Shown here one piece after another: positions 31,787-39,640 of a stretch of DNA of 64,000 nt (the first letter of the stretch is position 1; the number at the start of each line of letters is the position of its first letter). The position numbers were made by a program, and so were the translations under genes. The notes beneath the pieces were generated by a model that was not told where the DNA came from, ran no database searches, and worked only from the letters and a program-made list of their open reading frames with translations. The stretch comes from VRUE01 sp963824705 (GTDB lineage Bacteria > Actinomycetota > Thermoleophilia > Solirubrobacterales > 70-9), in assembly GCA_963824705.1 (NCBI GenBank), contig CAWGQE010000003.1:1302001-1366000 (forward strand), in the 5' to 3' direction.

Positions 31787-32907
31787 CCAGAATTCCGCGC
31801 CGTCTCGAGGGCAATCGCAAGCTCCTCGTCGCGCCCGGAGAGCTCGCCGTCCAGCTTGCGCCGCAACGCCTCGGCGAGACCCTGGCCGATCTGGGGTCCC
31901 TGTGGGACGCCGGCGGCGATCAGCGTCTCGCCGTCGATCTCGAGTGCTACCCGGCACCACTCGGCCTGATAGCGGTCGAGCCACTGGGCGCCCAGCGCCC
32001 GCGCGAGGACCAGCTCGACCGGATCCACTCCCCGCGCGAGCCGCACCGCCTCCGACGGTCGCTCCGGGGTCGCCGCGGCAAGCCGCTCGGCCCCACCCCA
32101 GGTTCCCAACACCGCGGCTAGGACCGCACGATCGCGCCGGGCGACGTCTCGCCAAGGGGGTGCCGAGAGCAGTCCCGCGACCCGATCGGCGAGCTCGATC
32201 CCATCCTCATGCAGGTCCAAGAGCCCCCAATCGGCCAGTAGGCCGAAACCACGCGCCGCCTCGACTTCCCCCGCCAGCCGCAGCAGCTCGGCGTCGCGGC
32301 GCTCGACCGAGACCGTGCTCAGCTCCGTCTGTCCGAGCAGCTCGGCCGTGTCGGGCTCCAGCTCGAGGCCGAGGCGGGCGGCGTAACGAGCGGCTCTCAG
32401 CGCCCGGGTCGGATCGTCTTCGAAGGAACGGGCATGCAGGACCCGCAGCAGGCCTGCTCCGAGGTCCTCGCGCCCGCGGTGGGGATCGATCAGCTCTGGA
32501 TCGCGGCGCAGGGGGATCGCCATCGCGTTGATCGTGAAGTCGCGACGGGCGAGGTCGGCGGCGATCCCCGCGGTCGGCTCCACCTCGGGCAACGCGCCCG
32601 GCTGTGAATAGGACTCGGCCCGGGCGGTGGCGATGTCGACCTCGTGGCCGTCAAGGCGCACCTTGGCGGTGGCGAAGCGTTCGTGCTCGACGACCTCGCC
32701 GCCAAGCCGGGTCGCCAACGCTGCGGCCTCGCCCTCGACCACCAGGTCGATGTCGGTCCGCCCATGACCGAGGAGTAGGTCGCGGACGGCGCCGCCGACC
32801 AGGTAGACCGGTTTCCCTCCCGCCACTTCCTGCACGGCTGCCAGCTCCGGATAGGCGCCGTGCAGTGCCTCACCCAGATCGTCGATCGGCTTCACGGTCA
32901 TCCCCAA
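31783..32907 (-). CDS. tRNA nucleotidyltransferase/poly(A) polymerase family protein
   Basis: 374 residues. The class II nucleotidyltransferase head is clear: VYLVGGAVRDLLLGHGRTDIDLVVEG with the metal aspartates in DID, then VDIATARAESYSQPGALPEVEP and LARRDFTINAMAI. The next block EDLGAGLLRVLHARSFEDDPTRALRAARYAARLG is the family's RNA-binding neck. This can be the CCA-adding enzyme or an A-adding partial form; sequence alone does not decide. The C-terminal third is Arg/Glu/Leu rich and less conserved. Two Met codons (residues 1 and 3) are possible starts. Confidence 0.87.
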   Translation of the reverse strand: MGMTVKPIDDLGEALHGAYPELAAVQEVAGGKPVYLVGGAVRDLLLGHGRTDIDLVVEGEAAALATRLGGEVVEHERFATAKVRLDGHEVDIATARAESYSQPGALPEVEPTAGIAADLARRDFTINAMAIPLRRDPELIDPHRGREDLGAGLLRVLHARSFEDDPTRALRAARYAARLGLELEPDTAELLGQTELSTVSVERRDAELLRLAGEVEAARGFGLLADWGLLDLHEDGIELADRVAGLLSAPPWRDVARRDRAVLAAVLGTWGGAERLAAATPERPSEAVRLARGVDPVELVLARALGAQWLDRYQAEWCRVALEIDGETLIAAGVPQGPQIGQGLAEALRRKLDGELSGRDEELAIALETARNSG

Positions 32908-32932
32908 TGCCTACCATGATCGGGCTTCACGG

Positions 32933-33841
32933 ATGGTCGACGAGCGCAAAGCGAGGCGGGAGCGGCGGCGGCGGCAGATCCGACGCCGGCGGATGCTTGC
33001 CGCGGGAGCTCTCGTTGCTGCGATCGTGGCAGTTGTCGTGTTCGTCATCTCGTCCGGCGAAGGCGCCGGCGTCGACCGCGGTCGAGGTTTGAGTCGCGGA
33101 AAGGGCCAAAAGTGGACCGCATCTCATTCGAGGGGTTCGGCCTCCGAGGAGGTGCGTAACGCGACTCCCCAGTCCGACTGGGCTCCCTACGCCGGGCCGG
33201 TGCCCATCCTCGAGTACCACGTGCTCGGCACTGCGCCCGCCGACGAGCCCTATCCCGACCTCTACGTCAGCCGGCCCGACTTCCACAAGCAGATGAACTG
33301 GCTGGACGAACATGGATATGAGGCGGTGACGCTCGAACAGGTCGAGGAATCCTGGTACCACGGCGCGGCCCTGCCACCGAAGCCGGTCGTGATCTCCTTC
33401 GACGACGGCTACCGACCCCAGTTCACCTACGCGCTGCCGGAGCTACGCCGGCACGGCTGGGCCGGTGTGCTGAACCTCAAGGCCGAAGGCTCGGACCTCT
33501 ACCCGAGCAACATAGAAGCGATGCTCGGCGCTGGCTGGGAGCTGGCGGCCCACACCATCCACCACCTCGACTTAACCGAACTCGACGCCGCGCAGCTCAA
33601 GGAAGAAGTGGCGGGCTCACGGGAGATCCTGCGCCGCGAATATGGCGTTCCCGTCGACAACTTCTGCTACCCGGCTGGGCAGTTCGACGCGACTGTGATC
33701 GCCGCTGTCGAAGCAGCTGGCTACGTTGGCGCGACTACCGAGATCCACGGTTATGCCACCCGCCAGCACCCATACGAACTAGACCGTTTTGAGATCCTCG
33801 GCTCGGGCGGCGTCGCCGGGATGGTGGCCGACCTGCGTTAG
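32933..33841 (+). CDS. Membrane-anchored polysaccharide deacetylase (CE4)
   Basis: 302 residues. A basic N-terminus (KARRERRRRQIRRRR) and one membrane helix (about 20-42) put the enzyme outside the cell. The NodB/CE4 domain has VVISFDDGYRPQFTYALPEL, with the metal Asp pair, and the metal histidines in LAAHTIHHLDLTEL. Later CYPAGQFDATVIAAVEAAGYVGATTE is the usual fourth motif. Substrates of this family are N-acetyl groups of peptidoglycan or other polysaccharides. The gene is alone on the plus strand, divergent from the CCA-enzyme gene; a family B element follows three bases after the stop. Confidence 0.88.
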   Translation: MVDERKARRERRRRQIRRRRMLAAGALVAAIVAVVVFVISSGEGAGVDRGRGLSRGKGQKWTASHSRGSASEEVRNATPQSDWAPYAGPVPILEYHVLGTAPADEPYPDLYVSRPDFHKQMNWLDEHGYEAVTLEQVEESWYHGAALPPKPVVISFDDGYRPQFTYALPELRRHGWAGVLNLKAEGSDLYPSNIEAMLGAGWELAAHTIHHLDLTELDAAQLKEEVAGSREILRREYGVPVDNFCYPAGQFDATVIAAVEAAGYVGATTEIHGYATRQHPYELDRFEILGSGGVAGMVADLR

Positions 33842-33844
33842 GGA

Positions 33845-33950
33845 CGGTGGATCGGGTGCCCCTCTCCAGGGGGCTCCTGGACAAGCGCTAGAAGTACGCC
33901 AGGCGATCAGCTGCGCAACGGTCTCATGGAGAGGGGCACCCGATCCACCG
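33845..33950 (+). repeat. Family B palindromic element, copy 2
   Basis: Arms 33845-33868 and 33927-33950 pair perfectly over 24 bp. The outer part CGGTGGATCGGGTG differs from copy 1, but the inner CCCTCTC / GAGAGGG and the core (GGCTC..GGACA.GCG, CAGGCGA..AGCTGCGC, ACGGTCTC) are shared. It lies between two convergent stops, three bases from the deacetylase stop and two from the hisF stop. Confidence 0.87.
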
Positions 33951-33952
33951 CT

Positions 33953-34711
33953 CTACCGACGAACCGGAATCCCGGCCTCAGCCAGATGGTCCTTCGCATC
34001 GCGCACCCGGTACGCGCCGTAGTGAAAGATCGAGGCGCAGAGTACGGCGTCGGCCCCACCGTCGATGATCGCCTCACTGAGGTCATCCAGCGTGCCCGCC
34101 CCGCCGGAGGCGATCACGGGAACGGACACCGCGTCGGCAACCGCGCGGGTCAGCGCGATGTCGTAGCCGTCGTTGGTGCCGTCGCGATCCATGCTCGTCA
34201 GCAGCACCTCCCCCGCTCCACGCTCGGTGGCCTCGGTTGCCCAAGTAACGGCGTCGCGGCCCTCGATCTTCCTTCGCCCGCCGTTGACGTAGACGCCCCA
34301 GCCGTCGCCTTCGCGCTTGGCGTCGATCGCGATCACGACGCACTGGGCGCCGAAGTGGTCGGCCAGCTCGGTCAGCAGCTCGGGGCGGGCGAGCGCCGAG
34401 GAGTTCACCGAGACCTTGTCGGCGCCGGCGTCCAGTACGGCCTGCGCATCCTCGACCGAGCGGATGCCGCCGCCGATCGTGAAGGGGATGAAGACGTTGT
34501 CGGCGGTGCGACGCGCCAGCTCGACGATCGTGTCGCGCTTCTCGTGCGAGGCGGTGATATCGAGGAAGACCAGCTCGTCGGCTCCCTCGGCGTCGTAACG
34601 CTCGGCCAGCTCGACCGGATCGCCCGCGTCGCGCAGGCCGACGAAGTTGGTGCCCTTGACGACGCGCCCGGCGTCGACGTCCAGGCAGGGGATCACTCGC
34701 TTGAGAACCAT
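33953..34711 (-). CDS. hisF: Imidazole glycerol phosphate synthase, cyclase subunit
   Basis: 252 residues. Pairs with HisH to make imidazole glycerol phosphate and AICAR from PRFAR. TIM barrel with the catalytic Asp in VIPCLDVDAGRVVKGTNF, plus VFLDITASHEKRDT, FIPFTIGGGIRSVEDA and, in the second half, GAGEVLLTSMDRDGTNDGYD and VIASGGAGTLDDL. Last gene of the minus-strand his run; hisA lies 4 nt upstream. A family B element begins two bases past the stop. Confidence 0.96.
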   Translation of the reverse strand: MVLKRVIPCLDVDAGRVVKGTNFVGLRDAGDPVELAERYDAEGADELVFLDITASHEKRDTIVELARRTADNVFIPFTIGGGIRSVEDAQAVLDAGADKVSVNSSALARPELLTELADHFGAQCVVIAIDAKREGDGWGVYVNGGRRKIEGRDAVTWATEATERGAGEVLLTSMDRDGTNDGYDIALTRAVADAVSVPVIASGGAGTLDDLSEAIIDGGADAVLCASIFHYGAYRVRDAKDHLAEAGIPVRR

Positions 34712-34715
34712 TGAC

Positions 34716-35437
34716 TCAGGCTAGGGCCTGGATGGCTTCGGCAACGGTGAACTTGCGCTCGTAGAGGGCCCGGCCGACTATGGCGCCCTCGATATTTGGT
34801 GGGGAAGCTTGCGCGAGGGATTCGAGGTGGGACAGGTCGCCCACGCCGCCGGAGGCGATGATCTTGGAGCTGGTTGCGGTGGCGATTTCGATGAGCTGGT
34901 CGATTGCCGGGCCCTCCATGGTCCCGTCGACCTCGATTGCCGTGCAAAGGAAGCGGGCGACGCCGCGCGCGCCGAGAGCGGCGACGGCATCGACCGCGCT
35001 CTCCTCCCCGCTTTGGTCCAACCCTCCAGGGCGACCCGGCCGGAGCGGGCGTCGACGGAGACGACGATCCGGTGGCCGTGTGCTTCCAGCATCGCGTCGA
35101 GAAACTCCGGGTCTCGCAGGGCCGCGGTGCCGATCACGACCCGGTCCGCGCCGGCATCGAGAATCGCGCGCACCGATTGTGGGTCTCGTAACCCTCCCCC
35201 CACCTGGATCGGGCAGTCGACCGTCGCGGCGATGCGCTCTATGGCGCCGAGGTTCCGCGGTTCGCCCGCCTTCGCCCCATCGAGATCGACCACGTGCAGG
35301 AACTCGGCGCCCTCCTCGGCCCAACGGGCCGCCGCGTCGGCGGGGTCGGCGTCGTAAGCCGTCTCGCGCTCGTAGTCGCCCTGCAGCAGGCGCACCGCTT
35401 GGCCGCCACGGATGTCGATGGCGGGATAGAGGATCAC
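34716..35437 (-). pseudogene. hisA: Phosphoribosylformimino-AICAR-phosphate isomerase, one-base frameshift
   Basis: A HisA homologue split between two frames. The 5' part from GTG 35437 reads VILYPAIDIRGGQAVRLLQG to RVALEGWTK, then runs into nonsense (AGRRARSM). The 3' part resumes one frame over as QSGEESAVDAVAALGARG to the normal end EAIQALA. Restoring a single C near 35016-35020 (ACCAAAGC to ACCCAAAGC) gives the continuous GWTQSGEESAVDA expected of HisA. The span is 722 nt, one short of a whole number of codons, so the intact product would be 240 residues. All other his genes here are intact, so a sequence error or very recent mutation is likelier than an old pseudogene. GTGA overlap with hisH. 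Confidence 0.9.
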
Positions 35438-36060
35438 GCCGGCACGGCGGAGCAGACCCCGGCGAAGTTGGAGAGCAGCCGCAGGCCGGCGGCGCTCGAC
35501 TTCTCGGGGTGGAACTGGACGCCGAAGACGTTGTCGCGCTCCGCGGCGCAGGCGAAACGGCTGCCGTAGGCGGCGCTGCCGAGCAGGTCTTCGCGGTCGG
35601 GGCTCGGGGCGAAAGAGTGGACGAAGTAGAAGGGCGTCTCGCTCTCGATCCCCTCGATGAGGCGGGACTCCTTCTCCCACCGAACTGGGGACCAGCCGAT
35701 GTGCGGGACCTTGAGCCCGTCCGCTTGCAGCTCATCCACGCCACCTGGCAGGAGGCCGATGCCGCTTGCCCCTCCCAGCTCGGTGGTCGAGTCGAAGAGC
35801 AGCTGCAGGCCGAGGCAGATCCCGAGGATCGGCACTCCGCTGTTGCGACGCTCGGCGATCAACTTGTCGAGGCCGAGCTCCCGCACCCGCTCCATCGCCT
35901 TGGGAAAGGCGCCGACCCCGGGCAGGATCACCCCGTCCGCCTGGCGAACCACCTCCGCGTCGTTGCTGATCGTCGCCGTCGCACCTATGTGCTCGAGCGC
36001 CTTCTCAACCGAGCGCAGGTTGCCCATGCCGTAGTCGAGGATGCAGATCCTTGCCGTCAT
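35434..36060 (-). CDS. hisH: Imidazole glycerol phosphate synthase, glutaminase subunit
   Basis: 208 residues from ATG 36060. Class I glutamine amidotransferase feeding ammonia to HisF. Triad: Cys in PILGICLGLQLLFD, His and Glu in VFGVQFHPEKSSAAG. N-terminus ICILDYGMGNLRSVEKAL is the family opening. Overlaps hisB upstream by ATGA and hisA downstream by GTGA. An in-frame extension to 36336 is antisense-like sequence within hisB. Confidence 0.96.
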   Translation of the reverse strand: MTARICILDYGMGNLRSVEKALEHIGATATISNDAEVVRQADGVILPGVGAFPKAMERVRELGLDKLIAERRNSGVPILGICLGLQLLFDSTTELGGASGIGLLPGGVDELQADGLKVPHIGWSPVRWEKESRLIEGIESETPFYFVHSFAPSPDREDLLGSAAYGSRFACAAERDNVFGVQFHPEKSSAAGLRLLSNFAGVCSAVPA

Positions 36061-36647
36061 TCGCTCAGCGTCCCCTTGGTCGAGGGCACGCCGCTCTCCT
36101 CGGGGTCGAGCGAGACCGCAACCCGCAGGGCGCGGGCGAAGGCCTTGAAGCAGGCCTCGATCATGTGGTGGACGTTGGTGCCGGAGCGGACCGAGATGTG
36201 CAGGGTCAGCTTGGCGCCGTTGGCGACGGCCCGGAAGAACTCCTCGGCCAGCTCGCTGTCGAAACCGGCGATCGAGGTCGCTGGCAGCTCGGCATCGAAG
36301 ACGCAGAGCGGCCGGCCCGAGATATCGATCGCGCACTCGGCCAACGACTCGTCCATCGGCACCAGCGCCGAGCCGTAGCGGCGGATTCCGGCACGATCGC
36401 CGAGGGCCTCGTCGAGAGCCTGGCCGATGACGATGCCGACGTCCTCGACGGTGTGGTGCGCGCCGGTCTCGAGGTCTCCGCTCGCTTCGACCCGCAGCCC
36501 CAGCTTGCCGTGACGGGCCAGCAGGTCGAGCATGTGGTCGAGAAAGCCGACGCCGGTCGCGGCGCTCGACTCCCCCCCGTCCAGGTCGAGCGAGAGCTTG
36601 ATCTTGGTCTCTGCGGTGCTGCGTTCTCTGTTCGCGGTTCTGCTCAT
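36057..36647 (-). CDS. hisB: Imidazoleglycerol-phosphate dehydratase
   Basis: 196 residues, monofunctional (no phosphatase domain). Manganese-binding histidine motifs are present: GVGFLDHMLDLLARHG, GAHHTVEDVGIVIGQAL, IEACFKAF and, in the middle, FFRAVANGAKLTLHISVRSGTNVHHMIEAC. It converts imidazole glycerol phosphate to imidazole acetol phosphate. One nucleotide separates it from hisD. Confidence 0.96.
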   Translation of the reverse strand: MSRTANRERSTAETKIKLSLDLDGGESSAATGVGFLDHMLDLLARHGKLGLRVEASGDLETGAHHTVEDVGIVIGQALDEALGDRAGIRRYGSALVPMDESLAECAIDISGRPLCVFDAELPATSIAGFDSELAEEFFRAVANGAKLTLHISVRSGTNVHHMIEACFKAFARALRVAVSLDPEESGVPSTKGTLSE

Positions 36648-36648
36648 G

Positions 36649-37941
36649 TCAATTGCCCTTCTCGACCCTAATCATCGCCGACTCGCCGTGAACTGGGAAG
36701 CCCTCCGCGCGGGCAATACGGTCCGCGTGTGGTGCGAGTGCCGTTGCAGCTTCGGGGGAAATCTCGACCGTCGCGATCTTCCGGCGGAAGATGCTCGGAC
36801 TAAGAGGGCCGGAGAAGCGGCCAGCACTCCCCGTTGGGAGCACGTGATTGGAGCCGGCTACATAGTCGCCGAAGGCCGTCGCGCTGTGGCGGCCGGCGAA
36901 CACGCAGCCCGCCGTTTTCGCCTTGGCCGCAAGGTCCTTGCCGCTGTCCACGAGAAGCTCGAGATGCTCGGGAGCAAACTCGTTTGCGAGTTCCAGGGCG
37001 CTGTCCAGATCGGGTACCTGGACGAGGGCAAGCGGCGCATTTTCAACTCCCGAACGACTTGCCGCCGCACGCTCCGTCTCCTCGGCTAGTTGGTTCAGCA
37101 GATCGGTGTTTGGGGCTACGGCGATGAGGGGCGTTTCATCTCCATGCTCGGCTTGCGCACAAAGATCGAGTGCCGCCCAGGTCAGATCAGTCGTGTCATC
37201 GATCACGACCATGAGCTCAGACGGACCCGCCAGAGAGTCGATCGCCACAAGCCCAGCCACTTGTCGCTTCGCTTCGCGGACCCAAGCGTTCCCCGGTCCG
37301 GCTACGACATTCACCGGAGAGATGGTTTCGCGGACTCCAAATGCGAGCGCAAAAATTGCCTGCGCCCCGCCAAGCGCATAGATCTCGTCGATTTCGCACA
37401 GTGCGGCCGCCGCGAGTACTGCCGGATTCACCCGTCCGTCCGGTCGAGGTGGGGTGGCTAGAACGATTCGCTCAACACCTGCAACTCTCGCGGGAATTGC
37501 GCACATCAACACACTAGACGGATACGCGGCCCTCCCCCCAGGGGCATAGATACCAGCGGAACCCAGAGGCACTTCCCGGACGCTCACTACTTGTCCCTGT
37601 GGTAGCCGGATCTCATCGGACTCGGTCCTCACTTGAGCCTCGGCTACAAGGCGAATATTCGCCGCAGCGAATTCGAGTGACTCCAGAAGCTCGGGGTCGA
37701 TTCTCGAAAGCGCCTTAAGACGCTCGGCCTCATCCACCTCGAGTGATGCTGGCGGGTTATTGGGGGCGTCGAACTTCGCGGTCAAATCGAGCAGATATGC
37801 CTCTGAAGTTTCGGCGTCGAGAAAGCCCTGACGGATCTCGTCTACATCGTCATCCACATTGGGCCATTGACCGATGTCCCACAGGCGGATCTCCTTGGCG
37901 GTCTCTAATGCCCCCTGCCAGTCGAAATAACGGGCCCTCAT
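36649..37941 (-). CDS. hisD: Histidinol dehydrogenase
   Basis: 430 residues from ATG 37941. Oxidises histidinol to histidine in two NAD-dependent steps. Family blocks are intact: GSAGIYAPGGRAAYPSSVLM, IYALGGAQAIFALAFG, NVVAGPGNAWVREAKRQV, AIDSLAGPSELMVVIDD, AQAEHGDETPLIA, and zinc-site histidines in NEFAPEHLELL and FAGRHSATAFGDYVAGSNHVLPT. Codon use differs from the neighbouring his genes: CTT, AGA, ATT, TCA and other A/T-ending codons are clearly more frequent, so it may have been replaced by transfer. The operon junctions are nonetheless tight (4-nt overlap with hisG, one base to hisB). Confidence 0.95.
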   Translation of the reverse strand: MRARYFDWQGALETAKEIRLWDIGQWPNVDDDVDEIRQGFLDAETSEAYLLDLTAKFDAPNNPPASLEVDEAERLKALSRIDPELLESLEFAAANIRLVAEAQVRTESDEIRLPQGQVVSVREVPLGSAGIYAPGGRAAYPSSVLMCAIPARVAGVERIVLATPPRPDGRVNPAVLAAAALCEIDEIYALGGAQAIFALAFGVRETISPVNVVAGPGNAWVREAKRQVAGLVAIDSLAGPSELMVVIDDTTDLTWAALDLCAQAEHGDETPLIAVAPNTDLLNQLAEETERAAASRSGVENAPLALVQVPDLDSALELANEFAPEHLELLVDSGKDLAAKAKTAGCVFAGRHSATAFGDYVAGSNHVLPTGSAGRFSGPLSPSIFRRKIATVEISPEAATALAPHADRIARAEGFPVHGESAMIRVEKGN

Positions 37942-38618
37942 TTGCTCGTCGCCTCTCGAAGCCTCGCGGTCAGCTCGTCGATCTCCTCCGCTCGCAGCTT
38001 GTGGGCGACGCGGTTGGCGACGAAGCGGGCGGTGCACTCGACGATCTCCTCGCGCACCTCGAGGTCGTTCTCTTCCAGCGTGCGGCCGGTGGCGACCAGG
38101 TCGACAATCCCGTCTCCCAGCCCGATCAGTGGCGCGAGCTCGACCGAGCCCTTGACCTCGATCGTCTCCACCTGGCGACCGGTGGACTCGAAGTAACGCT
38201 CGGCGATGCGCGGGTACTTGGTCGCGATCCGCATCATCCCCAGCCGGCGCTGCGACTCACCGAGGCTTCCATCGCCCTTGCGCCCGGCGAGGACCATGCG
38301 GCACCGCCCGTAGCCGAGGTCGAGCAACTCGTAGACCATGCGGTCCGCCTGCTCCAGCAGCACGTCCTTGCCGGTGATGCCCACATCGGCGGCGCCGGCC
38401 TCGACGTAGGTGGGCACGTCGGAGGGGCGCATCGTCACCAGCGTGATCCCCTCGCCCGGGAAGATCAGCGAACGCGACTCGCCGCGCACTGCGGCGGTGT
38501 CGACCCCGGCGGCGTCGAGGACGTCGAGCGTCCCCGAGAGCAGCGCACCGCGGGGCACCGCGAGCTTCAGCGGTCCGTCGGCCTTGGCGCCGGCCATGCC
38601 GGCGACTTCGACGCTCAC
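37938..38618 (-). CDS. hisG: ATP phosphoribosyltransferase, short form
   Basis: 226 residues from GTG 38618. First enzyme of histidine synthesis, short HisG type that needs HisZ and lacks the C-terminal histidine-binding domain. Family blocks: KLAVPRGALLSGTLDVL, LVTMRPSDVPTYVEAGAADVGITGKDVL, VKGSVELAPLIGLGDGIVDLVATGRTL. Feedback control would come through HisZ. GTGA overlap with hisZ upstream; 4-nt overlap with hisD downstream. A second Met eight residues in (MAGAKADG) is an alternative start. Confidence 0.95.
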   Translation of the reverse strand: MSVEVAGMAGAKADGPLKLAVPRGALLSGTLDVLDAAGVDTAAVRGESRSLIFPGEGITLVTMRPSDVPTYVEAGAADVGITGKDVLLEQADRMVYELLDLGYGRCRMVLAGRKGDGSLGESQRRLGMMRIATKYPRIAERYFESTGRQVETIEVKGSVELAPLIGLGDGIVDLVATGRTLEENDLEVREEIVECTARFVANRVAHKLRAEEIDELTARLREATSK

Positions 38619-39604
38619 GAGGGCTCCTCCCGCCGGGACTCCTCCATCTGGGCGACGTGGACTCGCTCCAGGTAAAGGGCAAACCCTGCCGCGGGCAGGT
38701 CGATGCCGAAGCGCTTGAGCAGCTCGTCGTAGCGCCCCCCACCACCAAGCACGTGGCCGACAGCGGGGTCGTAGACCTCGAGGATGGCGCCGCTGTAGTA
38801 GCCGAGGTCGCGCAGCAGGCCGAGATCGACGCGGACGCGCTCGGCCACGCCGCGCTCTTCCAGCGCCGCGAAGGTCTCCCCCAGCCGCGCGGTCGCCCGC
38901 TCGACGGCTGCGCCGCCGATCGCGCGAGCCTGGTCGAGAACCTCGCGGCCGCCGCGCAGCTGCGAGAGGGCGACGCAGGTCCCGACCTGCTCGGCGGCGA
39001 GCCCGGCCTGCGAGAGCTCGACCTCGAGGCCGACCAGGTCGTGCATCGCCAGCCGCTCCAGGATCGCGTCGCGTGCCTCGCCTTCGACTTTGAACTCTGT
39101 GAGCAGCTGACGGTAGAGGTCGGCGTCGCCGAGCCCGATCACGGCCCGATCGAGGCCGGCCGCGTCGAGGGTCGCCTCCAAGACCTCGATGATCTCCACC
39201 GTGCCGCCCGGGGCCGGCGCCCCGATCAACTCGACGCCGGCCTGGGCGAACTCGCGCATCTGGCCGCGCTGAGGACGCACGGCGCGGAAGGCGTTTGCCA
39301 GATAGCAGAGGCGCAGCGGCCACTCGGCGTCGGTGTAGCGCGAGGCGACCAGGCGCGCGATCGGCACGGTCATGTCGGAGCGCAGCGCCAACAGGTCGCC
39401 GCGCTCGTCGAAGAAGCGGTAGGCGGAGGCCGCGGTGCGACCGTCGCCGCGGGCCAGCACCTCGTCGTACTCGATCGCGGGCGTCGCCACCTCGCCGTAG
39501 CCGCGGCTCTCGAATACCTCGATCATCGCGCGGTGCAGGCGGCGCAGCTCCCGCATCTCGTCGGGGAGGATGTCTCGGGTGCCCGGTGGAATCGGGTGGA
39601 TCAT
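38615..39604 (-). CDS. hisZ: ATP phosphoribosyltransferase regulatory subunit
   Basis: 329 residues. A histidyl-tRNA-synthetase-like protein lacking the anticodon domain that forms the active hetero-octamer with short HisG and binds histidine. MIHPIPPGTRDILPDEM and FRAVRPQRGQMREFAQAGVELIGA (motif 2 region) show the class II fold; YYSGAILEVYDPAVGHVLGGGGRYDELL is the motif 3 region. First gene of the his run in transcription order. The 36-nt gap to murA suggests either a promoter there or read-through from murA. Confidence 0.93.
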   Translation of the reverse strand: MIHPIPPGTRDILPDEMRELRRLHRAMIEVFESRGYGEVATPAIEYDEVLARGDGRTAASAYRFFDERGDLLALRSDMTVPIARLVASRYTDAEWPLRLCYLANAFRAVRPQRGQMREFAQAGVELIGAPAPGGTVEIIEVLEATLDAAGLDRAVIGLGDADLYRQLLTEFKVEGEARDAILERLAMHDLVGLEVELSQAGLAAEQVGTCVALSQLRGGREVLDQARAIGGAAVERATARLGETFAALEERGVAERVRVDLGLLRDLGYYSGAILEVYDPAVGHVLGGGGRYDELLKRFGIDLPAAGFALYLERVHVAQMEESRREEPS

Positions 39605-39640
39605 CGAAGGGACCTTACGAGAGCGGCGGGGGAAAGCCTG

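Noticed and set aside
34716..35437. Programmed ribosomal frameshifting in hisA
   Set aside because: No slippery heptamer or downstream structure is evident, and HisA is not known to use recoding; a one-base deletion or sequence error explains it.
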